A stretch of 32,982 nt of DNA from CAVXFS01 sp049582805 (GTDB lineage: Bacteria > Pseudomonadota > Gammaproteobacteria > Burkholderiales > Gallionellaceae). Positions 23,987 to 32,862 of this stretch are shown in pieces. The stretch's first letter is position 1. Each line of letters starts with the position of its first letter. The stretch lies in the NCBI GenBank assembly GCA_049582805.1, contig JBAUUR010000146.1:1-32982 (forward strand). The letters run 5' to 3'. Under the pieces are notes generated by a model. It did not search any database and was not told where the DNA came from. It was given only the letters and a program-made list of their open reading frames with translations. The position numbers were made by a program, and so were the translations under genes.

Positions 23987-24630
23987 GAAATAGTAGTATT
24001 GATGTTGTTTCCTTTCGGTATTTGAACGTAATCTGCGCGACTTATGGGTATTGCGTTCAAGTTATCTTGAATTGTGCGGGGTAGATTGCACCAGCAACCG
24101 CATTAGTTCTGTGCGGTAACGCACTTTTGGCGATTTGCAATCAGAGCCGTAAATCCGAAGGGCAGGGTCGAAGGTGGTGCTCGATGAATGCAGGTTTCGG
24201 GCAGTGAAAAATATGTGTGATTGGACAATTGGAACCACCCGAAGCGGCAATTGTTGATGTATGGTCAATGCACGAGAACACTTGGTCGGTTTGAAGAAGA
24301 AATGGTGGTCACGCAGAAGGGAATGCGCAGTTGTTGGCCCGGACGATTGCAACGGGACCCTATTTATTCGCTTATTCGCACTCCCAGTCCGGCAATCCGC
24401 CAGACGGGTGTCACGCAATATTCACCTGGCCTTAATTTTCCGGAAACATGCCGCAGTTAAGTTGAACTCGCCACTGATTATCGAGTCTCATCACGTGCTG
24501 CATACCGACCGGCACGTTCTTAGGCTGAAGCCGTGGTATATCGCATCCAGATATTGAGTGTTTCCGCGATTGCGCGTCAAGTGTTCGCGGGAGCAATCGG
24601 TGCAGGAATTTGCGAAGAGACAGCCTGGGA

Positions 24631-24658
24631 CCCGGACTTCAATTCCGCGGGTTTTTTT
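24631..24658 (+). terminator. Terminator-like hairpin with T7 tail
   Basis: CCCGGA (24631-24636) can pair with TCC (24644-24646) and GGG (24649-24651) with a two-base bulge, followed directly by seven T residues (24652-24658). No gene ends just upstream on the plus strand, so if real it would end a non-coding transcript or one from an unrecognised small gene. Confidence 0.35.
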
Positions 24659-24748
24659 CTGTTTCCCATGTCATATGAACGTGCGCGTAATAGCGGGGCG
24701 TTTTATGGAAGCCGGCGGAAGCGCCTGGAGCCCAAAGGAGAGTTCAAG

Positions 24749-24949
24749 ATGAAGCCAACCATACAGACTTCCATGCGATGGATACAGCAACATTTGCGCT
24801 ATCTGGCATACATGGAAAAACACGGAAAGGATGGACTGCCGCCGCCGGGTAGTCAATTGTCACATATTCAGGACGGCCCGGAAACCACTGTGACAGAAGC
24901 CGAACAGTCGGGCCTTACAGACTCCGGAAAAATCGCAGGTCCCCGCTAA
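24749..24949 (+). CDS. 66-residue protein of unknown function
   Basis: The open frame is longer (from 24533), but AAGGAG at 24735-24740, eight bases before the ATG at 24749, fixes this start. The product begins M-K-P-T-I-Q-T-S-M-R-W-I-Q-Q-H-L-R-Y-L-A. It is amphipathic and basic at the N-terminus and acidic and polar in the second half, with no signal peptide or membrane segment. I do not recognise a family. It is isolated, with about 200 bp of spacer before the convergent DUF6600 gene. Confidence 0.5.
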   Translation: MKPTIQTSMRWIQQHLRYLAYMEKHGKDGLPPPGSQLSHIQDGPETTVTEAEQSGLTDSGKIAGPR

Positions 24950-25151
24950 TACCCCGCAGCGAGCAGCAGGATTGCTTATCCGTTCAATTGGCTGACTGCC
25001 GTCCGTCACACCATTCTCGGAACAAACTTCACGAGCGCTGTGCGATTGAGCGTGATAATGCCGCAGTGGAACGTCTCCAGCACGGCATTTCCCCCGCCTT
25101 TAACAAAAGGCCAAAAGAGTAAGGCGCATTTGCCCTTTGCCAGGACATCGC

Positions 25152-27341
25152 TTAATTGCGATTCTTGTCCCCGTTCGGATTGTTCGGATTTGCTTGCGGC
25201 TGAGTCTTGCTCCGGCACTGTTGCGGATCACGGTGTTGCTGTATTGCCTGACGCTCGCACTCGACCTGCAGCTCCTGTGGTGTCTTCGCGGCCCGTCCTT
25301 GCTGCGGCTGCGCCGCCTGCCCTTGCTGCGGCTGCGCGGCCTGGCGTTGACCCTGACGTTGCTCCTGCTGTGGCGCGGCCTGACGTTGACGCTGTTCCTG
25401 CTGGGTATCGATCAGACGCTGGCGCTCGAGCTGTTGCTGCTTGGCGGCCTGCTGCTCGCTGTCGGCCTTGCGTTGGCGTAGTTCCTGCTGCTGGGTATCG
25501 ATCAGACGCTGGCGCTCGAGCTGTTGTTGCTTGGCGGCCTGCTGCTCGCTGTCGGCCTTGCGTTGGCGTAGTTCCTGCTGCTGCGAATCGATCAGACGCT
25601 GGCGCTCGAGCTGTTGCTGCGCATCGCTCTGACCTTTGTTTGCTTTGTCCAGAGTCTGGCCACCGGTCACTGGCCCGGATCGGGATCCGGGTGCGGTCGA
25701 GCGATCCAGCGGTCGCAGCTGGCCGGGAGTGGCGGAGGGCCTGTCGCCAACGCGGCTGGAGCCCGCTGCACGCGCATCCACCGCGCCGCGCTGTTCACCG
25801 ATCACGCGCACGTTCGGCAAGGTGCTGGTGTCACGACTCTGCAAGGAATTGATGGCGCGGGGCTCCAGCGGCCGCCCAGGATTTTTCTGCAATTGCTGTT
25901 CGCGCGCGGCAAACGGACGCTCGACGGGCGGAGGCGCATTGCGCACGAAGACTTGCCGGTCGAACGCTTCACGCGATGGACGCGCCTGGGCTGCCTTAGC
26001 CGCGCCGATCACGCTGCGCACGCTCGGTGCAATCGGGGCGACGCGCGTTATTTCGCCGGAAGTGATCTCCCTGCGATCGAGGCGAATCGCCGCCGGGCGC
26101 ACCGGTTGCGCATTTACGAACACAGTGCTGGAGACCACTGTGATGGCGCCTGCAACCGTGCGGTTGGCATAGGTCACGTGGTTGACATTGGTCGTGCCGC
26201 TGGAGTAGTTGTTATAGACGTTGATAATCGACGTATTGTTGACCACCGTATTGTTTACGTTGACCCGGGTGAAATAGTCGCGGCTGGCCTGATAGGACGG
26301 CACGTAGACTTCGCGCGGCCCAAGCGGGAACCAGCCGATCGGCGTACCACCTCCGAGCGAGAGCGACGCGCCCCAGCCGCGGTCACTGACAAATGCAACC
26401 AGCGCAGGCGCGTAGACGGGGCGAACATGGCGCGGACCCGGAATCCAGCCCCAGCGATGGGATACGTAGACCCAGCGTCCGTAATGTGATGGCGCGAAGC
26501 CCCAGGGCGCATCATCCACCCAGGTCCAGCCCCACGGTTCCTGCCAAACCCAATGACCGTCGCGATAGGGCGCCCAATCGGCTTCGACGCGGCTGGGGAA
26601 CCACACTGTGCCGTAGCTGCGCACCGGGCGCCAGCTGCCATACTCATCCAGGTCCGCGTAGCCCACCACATCGTCGTCGAGGTAGCGCAGGGACGTGGAG
26701 CGGGTCAGAAGCCGATCGCGCTCAAGGCAGTAGCGATCGAAATCGTCCTCAGGCGGCACACCGTACATCTCGTAATTGCGCAAATCTGTGCTGTAGAAGC
26801 CCACCGTATCGCCTGCGAGCAAGGGAAAATTGGCGTTTTCGCCGTAGGCCTCGCCGGCACCCTCCCACACCCCGATGGTGGTTGCATTGTTGCCCGGGTC
26901 GACGTCGATGCGATAGTGACCTGCCTGGTTGATGGTGAAAGCCAGCGTAGGCGTGTCGACTTCAAAGACCTGCCCGGTGTACATATGCCGCACGCTCAGG
27001 TTGAGCGTGCCCTGCGTCACCTGGAACTGCGCGATATTATCGTTCAGATCCAGAATCTCGACGCTGGTGTTCGACCCGATCCGGACAGCGGCGCTGCCTA
27101 CCTGAAACTCCGCGCGGGCATCGTAATCGGTCCACAGCCGGTCGCCGCGGATCAGCGGGCGATTGCGCACCACGCCGAACCAATCGTTCTCGCCGGCCGG
27201 CGAGTAGCTGACCTGGCCCTGGGTGTTGTCGAGGCGCGCCACGCGCTCCGGAGGATCGGCATAGTCCGCGCGGGCGGACGCAGTGCACAGCAAGAACAGC
27301 AGCACGCCCGTGAGGGCAAGAAAGCGCGATGGATTCGACAT
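25152..27341 (-). CDS. DUF6600/FecR-like large secreted protein with Gln/Arg repeat tail
   Basis: A 729-residue protein with an N-terminal signal peptide (hydrophobic 8-20, ending A-S-A-R-A). A FecR-like beta domain follows at about 30-180 (G-Q-V-S-Y, W-F-G-V, R-G-D-R-L-W-T). Next is a Trp-rich segment (W-V-W-Q-E-P-W-G-W-T-W-V-D-D and W-G-F-A-P-S-H-Y-G-R-W-V, about 235-330) typical of DUF6600 proteins. After an Asn/Thr-rich stretch the last 200 residues are a Gln/Arg/Lys-rich coiled-coil tail built from 30-residue repeats at about residues 574-644. AAGGA lies about eight bases before the ATG. The family is found mainly in proteobacteria with no settled function; it is presumably periplasmic or surface-linked. 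It stands alone. Confidence 0.85.
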   Translation of the reverse strand: MSNPSRFLALTGVLLFLLCTASARADYADPPERVARLDNTQGQVSYSPAGENDWFGVVRNRPLIRGDRLWTDYDARAEFQVGSAAVRIGSNTSVEILDLNDNIAQFQVTQGTLNLSVRHMYTGQVFEVDTPTLAFTINQAGHYRIDVDPGNNATTIGVWEGAGEAYGENANFPLLAGDTVGFYSTDLRNYEMYGVPPEDDFDRYCLERDRLLTRSTSLRYLDDDVVGYADLDEYGSWRPVRSYGTVWFPSRVEADWAPYRDGHWVWQEPWGWTWVDDAPWGFAPSHYGRWVYVSHRWGWIPGPRHVRPVYAPALVAFVSDRGWGASLSLGGGTPIGWFPLGPREVYVPSYQASRDYFTRVNVNNTVVNNTSIINVYNNYSSGTTNVNHVTYANRTVAGAITVVSSTVFVNAQPVRPAAIRLDRREITSGEITRVAPIAPSVRSVIGAAKAAQARPSREAFDRQVFVRNAPPPVERPFAAREQQLQKNPGRPLEPRAINSLQSRDTSTLPNVRVIGEQRGAVDARAAGSSRVGDRPSATPGQLRPLDRSTAPGSRSGPVTGGQTLDKANKGQSDAQQQLERQRLIDSQQQELRQRKADSEQQAAKQQQLERQRLIDTQQQELRQRKADSEQQAAKQQQLERQRLIDTQQEQRQRQAAPQQEQRQGQRQAAQPQQGQAAQPQQGRAAKTPQELQVECERQAIQQHRDPQQCRSKTQPQANPNNPNGDKNRN
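25411..25620. repeat. 90-bp near-identical tandem repeat in the DUF6600 gene
   Basis: Copies begin at 25411, 25501 and 25591 (the last covering about 30 bp). The first two are almost base-for-base identical, beginning ATCAGACGCTGGCGCTCGAG. The unit is 30 codons, so expansion or loss keeps frame. The encoded repeat is a Gln/Arg-rich heptad-like segment. Such identity suggests recent duplication or ongoing homogenisation. Confidence 0.9.
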
Positions 27342-27609
27342 AGTGTATTCCTTAGTAATTGGTTGCCTGCGACCAACAGCAATACGCGGCGATGATGGTT
27401 CCTGTCCCGACCAGATCCGAATGAACAGTGTTTGCGGGTAGTGCGGCGGCTAACAATACAACAACATTAGAATAATACGCTAAATGACCGACCCGTTCCA
27501 TGCGCTATCGTAGCTGGCGCAGTTACAGGTCCGGCACCGCACTTATAACCTAAAAAAATTAACCCTTGCTTAATCATGCTGTAACAATCCGCCGGGATGA
27601 TGTGGCCAA

Positions 27610-28410
27610 ATGGTACTGGTACGCTCAATCTTCATCTCGGATATCCACCTTGGCACGCGTGCTTGCCAGGCCGACCAGCTCCTCGATTTCCTGCGGGAGC
27701 ATAGCGCGGAAAACGTGTTTCTGATCGGCGACATCATCGACTTCTGGGCCATGCGCCGCGCGATCCACTGGAGCGCCGCGCAGAACACCGTGGTGCAGAA
27801 GCTGTTGCGCCGCGCCCGCCATGGCGAGCGCATCGTGCTGATTCCCGGCAACCATGATGAAGCGTTGCGCGAATATGTCGACACCGTATTTGGCGACATC
27901 GAATTGCTGCACGAGCACATACACCAGACGGCGGACGGACGGCGCATCCTGCTTACCCACGGTGATGCCTACGATCAGGTCACCCGCCACCACCGCTGGG
28001 TAGCCCTGCTGGGTGACCGGGCCTACGACGTGCTGGTCACGATCAACGGCTGGCTGTCGTGGATACGGCGCAAACTCGGTATGCCCGGTTACTGGTCGTT
28101 GGCGGGTTATGCCAAGCGCCGGGTCAAGACAGCCCTGCAATTCATTTTCGATTTCGAATCTTCCATCATCCATGCAGTGCGCCAGCGCGGCCTGGATGGC
28201 GTAGTTTGCGGACATATCCATTGCGCCGCCTTGCGCGATGTGGAGGGACTCATCTATGCGAATTGCGGCGATTGGGTGGATAGCTGCACCGCCATCGTCG
28301 AGCATCTGGACGGGCGGCTTGAATTGATCATATGGGGCGCAACCCAATCCGGCATCATGCACCATTCCATGACCGCAACGACGGAAAGAGAGGAAGAATG
28401 CGTGTCCTGA
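27610..28410 (+). CDS. Calcineurin-like metallophosphoesterase (LpxH/UDP-diacylglucosamine-type)
   Basis: A 266-residue soluble hydrolase with the binuclear-metal signature in order: D-I-H at 11-13, G-D-I-I-D at 40-44, G-N-H-D at 80-83, T-H-G-D in the middle, and G-H-I-H near residue 203. This pattern and length are close to the LpxH-like branch, which releases lipid X in lipid A synthesis, but similar proteins are annotated simply as UDP-2,3-diacylglucosamine diphosphatase family and a true LpxH role is not proven. Its reading frame overlaps the following glycosyltransferase by 13 bases, so the two are coupled. The ribosome-binding site is poor. It is preceded by a 268-bp gap after the DUF6600 gene. 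Confidence 0.87.
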   Translation: MVLVRSIFISDIHLGTRACQADQLLDFLREHSAENVFLIGDIIDFWAMRRAIHWSAAQNTVVQKLLRRARHGERIVLIPGNHDEALREYVDTVFGDIELLHEHIHQTADGRRILLTHGDAYDQVTRHHRWVALLGDRAYDVLVTINGWLSWIRRKLGMPGYWSLAGYAKRRVKTALQFIFDFESSIIHAVRQRGLDGVVCGHIHCAALRDVEGLIYANCGDWVDSCTAIVEHLDGRLELIIWGATQSGIMHHSMTATTEREEECVS

Positions 28411-29588
28411 TGGTGTCGGACGTTTACTTCCCGCGTATCAATGGAGTGTCCACTGCCATCGACACCTATCGCCGCACGCTGGCGGCGGAGGATATCGAAG
28501 TCAAGCTGGTGGCGCCCGATTACGGCCATCCGTGCGAACAGGAATGGATCACGCGCATTCCGTCGAAGCCTGTACCGCGCGACCCGGAAGACCGGCTGAT
28601 GCGCTGGTCGCAACTCAGCCATGCCGTCCTGGACGCCGCCCGTGACTGCGATCTGATCCATGTGCAAACCCCGTTCCTTGCGCACTATGCCGCCACGCGC
28701 GCGGCGAAAAAACTGAAGCTGCCGATCATGGCCACCTACCACACGCTGTTCGAGGAATATTTCAAGCACTACGCACCGCTGGTGCCAGCGCCGTTGCTGA
28801 AAGCCATCGCGCGGCGTTTTTCCCGAACCCAGTGCGATGCCATGGACGCCGTCATCGTCCCGTCGCGCGCGATTCATCAGCGCCTGAACGACTATGGCAC
28901 AAGCGCTCCGCTGCATATCCTGCCCACCGGCATTCCGCTTGCGCGCTTCGCCAGTGGCGACCGGCACGGCTTTCGCCAGCGGCATGGCATCCCCGAACAA
29001 CAACCGGTAGCGCTCTACGTCGGCAGGGTGGCGCACGAGAAGAATCTGGATTATCTGCTGGATGCCGTCGCCATGGCGCGCAGCCGCGTGCCGGACATCC
29101 TGCTGCTGATCACCGGCGAAGGCCCGGCCTTGCCCCATCTGCGCGACAAGGTCAAGCGCGAGGGACTGGAACATAACGTGCGCTTCATCGGCTATCTGGA
29201 TCGGACACTCGAATTGCCGGATTGCTATGCCGCTGCGGATGCATTCGTGTTCGCCTCGCGCACGGAAACCCAGGGTCTCGTGCTGATCGAGGCGATGGCA
29301 ATGGGACTGCCCGTGGTGGCGCTGTCCGTGATGGGCACGGCTGACATTCTGGACGGCGCGCGCGGCGCCCGTGTCCCGCGCGACAGCACAGAGGATTTTG
29401 CGACCGTTCTTGCCGACCTGTTGCTTGATACGGCAAGCCATGCGCAACTGGCCAATGAAGCCAGGGAGCATGCGCAACAATGGAACGAACTCGCATTGGC
29501 AAGCCGCATGGCGGCGCTTTACCGCGAGACGCTGCGGCTGCACCGGAGTGGTTCCCAGCATGAATTATTGCCTGAAACAATGGCCTGA
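28398..29588 (+). CDS. Glycosyltransferase family 4 (GT-B fold)
   Basis: A 396-residue retaining glycosyltransferase of the GT4 type. The N-terminal domain opens M-R-V-L-M-V-S-D-V-Y-F-P-R-I-N-G-V-S-T, and the C-terminal domain contains L-Y-V-G-R-V-A-H-E-K-N-L, then T-E-T-Q-G-L-V-L-I-E-A-M-A-M-G-L-P-V-V (the EX7E nucleotide-sugar motif). Relatives include mannosyl- and glucosyl-transferases acting on lipids such as diacylglycerol; the acceptor cannot be read here. The frame is open from 28332, but AGAGGAAG directly before the ATG at 28398 and the conserved N-terminus fix the start. It overlaps the metallophosphoesterase by 13 bases, which suggests a shared envelope-lipid or glycan pathway. Confidence 0.9.
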   Translation: MRVLMVSDVYFPRINGVSTAIDTYRRTLAAEDIEVKLVAPDYGHPCEQEWITRIPSKPVPRDPEDRLMRWSQLSHAVLDAARDCDLIHVQTPFLAHYAATRAAKKLKLPIMATYHTLFEEYFKHYAPLVPAPLLKAIARRFSRTQCDAMDAVIVPSRAIHQRLNDYGTSAPLHILPTGIPLARFASGDRHGFRQRHGIPEQQPVALYVGRVAHEKNLDYLLDAVAMARSRVPDILLLITGEGPALPHLRDKVKREGLEHNVRFIGYLDRTLELPDCYAAADAFVFASRTETQGLVLIEAMAMGLPVVALSVMGTADILDGARGARVPRDSTEDFATVLADLLLDTASHAQLANEAREHAQQWNELALASRMAALYRETLRLHRSGSQHELLPETMA

Positions 29589-29692
29589 CTATGGCATACG
29601 GGTACTCCAATTCCACCACCCGGGGCACCCTTTTTTTGTCCCATTCCGCTGCCGCCAGCGCAGAGCTCATTGCGCTTCGGGTTGCGTCTGTC

Positions 29693-30910
29693 TTATGCGG
29701 TGCCGCCGCGGGCAGAAAATATGCTTTGCAGGGAAACGTCCCCGTTTACCGTGATGCGCTGCTCCATCTGCTTTAGCCATGCATTTATTTCTGCATCTTC
29801 ATGCTGGGCGGCCAACAGGGAAGAGTCAAAAACGAACAGGCGATACAGTTCGCTGGCCGGGATGTTTGCAACGTTGCGCACCAACGCCCAGCCGTTCCCG
29901 GTCAGCTGGCGCACCATGTTGGCCTGCGCCAGCTTTTCCAGGATTTGTTCCAGCACGTCAAAGCCGATCAATAATTTTTCTGAAAGCAGGGGCAGGGTTT
30001 GCACCGTGCCGCGGTCCATGCTTTCATCCATCGCCCTGAGGATGCGCATGGCGAAGTAGAGTTGCACAGCCGGGTCGGAGTGGCTGACCTCGCTGCCGCG
30101 CCAATGGGACAGGGAAGCGGAGATAAGTGCGCCCGTCAGGACGGCAAGCCAGGACAGGTAGATCCACAGCAGGAAAATCGGGATGCTGGCGAACGCGCCG
30201 TAAACCAGCTTATAGGTGGGGAAGTGCGCGATGTAGTAGGCAAAACCCTGGTTCATGAATTCGAACATCAATGAAGCGACCAGGCCGCCCATGACTGCGT
30301 GCTGCAATGGCACAGACCGGTTGGGCACGACGCGGAACATCAGGCTGAAGGCAAGAGTGGAGAGCAGTATCGGCACGATTTTCAGCATGTTCACACCGAA
30401 TGCCGGAATCTGTTTTGCATATCCGATCGACATTCCGGTCAGCCAGGAAGTGAGTGAAAGGCTGCCGCCGACCAGCAGCGGACCCAGCGTCAGCACTGCC
30501 CAATAGACCATTATGCGCTGCATCAGCGTACGCGGTTTCGACACACGCCATATCGTATTGAATGCGGTGTCTATGTTGTGCATCATCAACATCGCGGTCA
30601 GGCCCAGGAACACGATCCCCACGGCAGTCAGGCGCGATGCGCTTTCAGCGAACTGTTCTACATAGCGCGAGATCATCTTGCCGCCGGTTTCCGGCATTAC
30701 GTTGGCCAGCAGAAAATTCCGGATGCTCGAGGAAAAATCATCGAATACCGGGAAGGCGGAAAACAGCATGAGCGCAATGGTGATCAACGGCACCAGCGAG
30801 AGCAGGGTGGTGTATGTCAGGCTGGCGGCCATTTGCTCACAGCGGTCCTGCCGGAAGCGCTCACTTAAAAAGTGCAGGAAGCGCCGCAAATCCATCCAAT
30901 TTCTTTTCAT
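29693..30910 (-). CDS. YihY/BrkB-family inner-membrane protein
   Basis: A 405-residue protein of the YihY (UPF0761/BrkB) family with about six membrane segments in the first 290 residues and a cytoplasmic C-terminal domain of about 110 residues resembling a winged helix (L-L-I-G-F-D-V-L-E-Q-I-L-E-K-L). Once annotated as tRNA-processing RNase BN, the family is now regarded as membrane proteins of uncertain function. Family features are A-A-S-L-T-Y-T-T-L-L-S-L-V-P-L and G-A-F-A-S-I-P-I-F-L-L-W-I-Y-L-S-W. The frame continues back to 30970, but the ATG at 30910 gives a normal start; the ribosome-binding site is weak. It is convergent with the glycosyltransferase and divergent from hugZ across 58 bp. 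Confidence 0.9.
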   Translation of the reverse strand: MKRNWMDLRRFLHFLSERFRQDRCEQMAASLTYTTLLSLVPLITIALMLFSAFPVFDDFSSSIRNFLLANVMPETGGKMISRYVEQFAESASRLTAVGIVFLGLTAMLMMHNIDTAFNTIWRVSKPRTLMQRIMVYWAVLTLGPLLVGGSLSLTSWLTGMSIGYAKQIPAFGVNMLKIVPILLSTLAFSLMFRVVPNRSVPLQHAVMGGLVASLMFEFMNQGFAYYIAHFPTYKLVYGAFASIPIFLLWIYLSWLAVLTGALISASLSHWRGSEVSHSDPAVQLYFAMRILRAMDESMDRGTVQTLPLLSEKLLIGFDVLEQILEKLAQANMVRQLTGNGWALVRNVANIPASELYRLFVFDSSLLAAQHEDAEINAWLKQMEQRITVNGDVSLQSIFSARGGTA

Positions 30911-30968
30911 AAGCAACCATGCTGAGAATACAATGTGCGCATGATACCCGACCCCAGCAGAGGTTCCC

Positions 30969-31667
30969 ATGAGCAGCGCGCGTGAAGCTCGCCAATTGCT
31001 GCGTGCCCACCGCTACGGCGCGCTGTGCACCCTGTCGAAAAAATTTGCTGGCTACCCGTTCGGTTCGATCACGCCGTATCTGGCGGATCACGACGGCAGC
31101 GTGCTGATCCTGATCAGCACGCTGGCCGAGCACACCAAAAACATCCAGCACGACCCGCGTGTCAGCCTGATCGCCCACAACCAGAACGACCCGAATATCC
31201 AGACCCAGGGCCGCGTGACGCTGGTGGGCGAGGCGCGCATCGTCGCGGAACGGGAACAGGCCGGACAGCGCTATCTGCGCTATTTTCCGGAAGCGCAGGC
31301 TTATTTTCAGATGCATGATTTTTCCTTCTATCGCATCCGGCCGCTGGCCATCCGCTACATCGGCGGCTTTGGAAAAATCCATTGGCTGGATGCGCAAGGC
31401 TATGCCGTGCAGCCCGGCGCGTTGGCCGAGCAGGAAGAGGGCATCATTGCACACATGAACGCGGATCATCAGGAATCGATGCGACATTACTGTAGACATT
31501 TTCACGGGAGCGAAGCTGACGCTGTCGAAATGCTGGGAATGGACTGCGACGGCTTCGACGTGCGCGCCGATGGCCGCGTGCTGCGCTTCGATTTTCCCGA
31601 GCCGGTGCTGGATGCACAGCAGGCGCGGCAGGCGCTGGTTGAAATGGCGCGCAATGCCAAAGCATGA
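30969..31667 (+). CDS. hugZ: HugZ-family haem-utilisation / pyridoxamine-oxidase-like protein
   Basis: A 232-residue cytoplasmic protein with a split-barrel flavin/haem-binding fold in the first half (L-C-T-L-S-K-K-F-A-G-Y-P-F-G-S, then L-I-S-T-L-A-E-H-T-K-N-I). The C-terminal DUF2470 domain contains I-I-A-H-M-N-A-D-H-Q-E-S-M. This two-domain layout is that of HugZ/HutZ proteins, which bind and break down haem to release iron. No haem transporter genes are visible nearby, so an iron-recycling role is inferred from the family alone. AGAGG lies about six bases before the ATG. The half-size EamA gene starts 53 bp downstream. Confidence 0.87.
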   Translation: MSSAREARQLLRAHRYGALCTLSKKFAGYPFGSITPYLADHDGSVLILISTLAEHTKNIQHDPRVSLIAHNQNDPNIQTQGRVTLVGEARIVAEREQAGQRYLRYFPEAQAYFQMHDFSFYRIRPLAIRYIGGFGKIHWLDAQGYAVQPGALAEQEEGIIAHMNADHQESMRHYCRHFHGSEADAVEMLGMDCDGFDVRADGRVLRFDFPEPVLDAQQARQALVEMARNAKA

Positions 31668-31720
31668 TTCAACCGGCACTGCGCCCTGGTTGCAGGGTAA
31701 CTTTATCAAGAGGCTTGGTT

Positions 31721-32155
31721 ATGTCGACATTACCTGACTGGTTCTTCTGGGCGCTGCTTTCCGCGGTGTTCGCGGCGCTGACAGCGATCTTCGCCAAGAT
31801 CGGCCTGGAAGGCGTCGATTCGGATTACGCCACGCTGATACGCACCTGTGTGATCCTGCTGGTGCTCGCCGCCTTCGTTTTGTTTGCCGGAAAATGGAGC
31901 AGCCCGTTTGCCATCAGCCGGAAGACCTGGCTGTTCCTCACCCTGTCCGCGCTGGCCACCGGCGCCTCCTGGGTGTGCTACTTCCGCGCGCTGAAGATAG
32001 GCGAGGCTTCAAAAGTCGCGCCGGTGGACAAACTCAGCCTGGTGCTGGTGGCGATCTTCGCCTTCATTTTCCTGCACGAACGTCCCGCCCTCAGGGAGTG
32101 GCTGGGCATACTCATGGTAGCCGCCGGCGTGATCGTGTTGGGGTTCAAACGATAA
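31721..32155 (+). CDS. Half-size EamA-family membrane protein
   Basis: A 144-residue protein with five hydrophobic segments and one EamA domain, against two in the standard DMT exporter at 5316. Such half-size members (COG2510 type) are normal and probably work as dimers. The segment A-S-W-V-C-Y-F-R-A-L-K-I-G-E-A-S-K-V-A-P-V-D-K-L-S is typical. The frame opens earlier, within hugZ, but AAGAGG at 31708-31713, seven bases before the ATG at 31721, fixes the start. It follows hugZ by 53 bp and may be cotranscribed. The substrate is unknown. Confidence 0.87.
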   Translation: MSTLPDWFFWALLSAVFAALTAIFAKIGLEGVDSDYATLIRTCVILLVLAAFVLFAGKWSSPFAISRKTWLFLTLSALATGASWVCYFRALKIGEASKVAPVDKLSLVLVAIFAFIFLHERPALREWLGILMVAAGVIVLGFKR

Positions 32156-32230
32156 AAGCGAAAATGACGCTTCGTCAAAACGTTCAACTGCCAAAATGCG
32201 CTTTATGCTCGAATCCGCGGGAACTGCCGA

Positions 32231-32248
32231 CTGGCTGCCATTAGCCAG
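32231..32248 (+). promoter_or_regulatory. Small perfect hairpin between convergent genes
   Basis: CTGGCT (32231-32236) and AGCCAG (32243-32248) pair around a GCCATT loop, with GAC/GTC flanks extending it after a two-base bulge. It lies 75 bp past the EamA stop in the gap between convergent genes. No T-run follows, so a terminator role is uncertain. Confidence 0.3.
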
Positions 32249-32392
32249 CAGTCGTAGAACTTGCCGTAAAGTTATCGGCATGACGGGCCGCAATGTGCCC
32301 ATATAGTCCTTCGGTCAAACATTTCCCCAAAGATGCATTCGCAATTGGCTCGCGCTGTTACCCCAATCACATGCGGGGCGACACGCGAGAAA

Positions 32393-32734
32393 TCACTCCT
32401 TCCCAGCTTTGGCTGCATCGTATATCTGCCAACCAGCGAGGGCGACAACTATTGCACCCACCACGATAGCGTTGCTTGCCGGCTCCTTCGCCATGGCAAA
32501 ATTGAGCGAATAAGGGGATAGAATTAACCAGCTCCCGAGCAGGATATTGAAGATTTCCTGCCCTTCATCCGACAGCCTGCAGGCGGAAATGAGGTTAAAC
32601 ACGACAAGTACCGCTCCAAGTCCACAAGCATTTGCCGTGGCGGCCTCGTTCAGTGAATATTCCATTTCCCATGGAGAAACAACGAGCCAGCATCCCAATA
32701 GAACATCTATCCAATCCTGCCATCGTATGGTCAT
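32393..32734 (-). CDS. SPW-repeat membrane protein
   Basis: A 113-residue membrane protein with two copies of the SPW motif: L-L-G-C-W-L-V-V-S-P-W near residue 12 and L-L-G-S-W-L-I-L-S-P-Y near residue 65, each followed by a second hydrophobic segment. This gives four membrane helices in two repeated pairs. The second copy has Y in place of W. The family's function is unknown. GAGGG about eight bases upstream supports the ATG at 32734; a GTG one codon earlier is also possible. An insertion sequence begins about 130 bp upstream of this gene and may affect its promoter. Confidence 0.85.
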   Translation of the reverse strand: MTIRWQDWIDVLLGCWLVVSPWEMEYSLNEAATANACGLGAVLVVFNLISACRLSDEGQEIFNILLGSWLILSPYSLNFAMAKEPASNAIVVGAIVVALAGWQIYDAAKAGKE

Positions 32735-32862
32735 CACCGAAGCCCTCTACGTACTCTCTTGCGTTAAACACTATCATAAATCTCTCTACGGACTCAGGTG
32801 ACCATTTCCATGTCGCACCAGTACAGGTGAGAAATGATCCTGCCAATCTATCGACACTATAG

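Larger units (their letters stand above)
23871..24748. other. 878-bp region without a supported gene
   Basis: Open frames here on both strands have no ribosome-binding sites, no family resemblance and unlikely composition. Two structural elements were seen: a long imperfect hairpin at 23941-23986 and a terminator-like element at 24631-24658. The segment between them may carry a non-coding transcript, but there is no direct evidence of one. The last bases before 24749 are the leader of the small orphan gene. Confidence 0.45.

Noticed and set aside
25096..25111. Perfect stem GCCTTT-AACA-AAAGGC as terminator of the DUF6600 gene
   Set aside because: It is a clean 6-bp hairpin, but on the minus strand it is followed by G-rich sequence rather than a T-run, so an intrinsic terminator is not supported.
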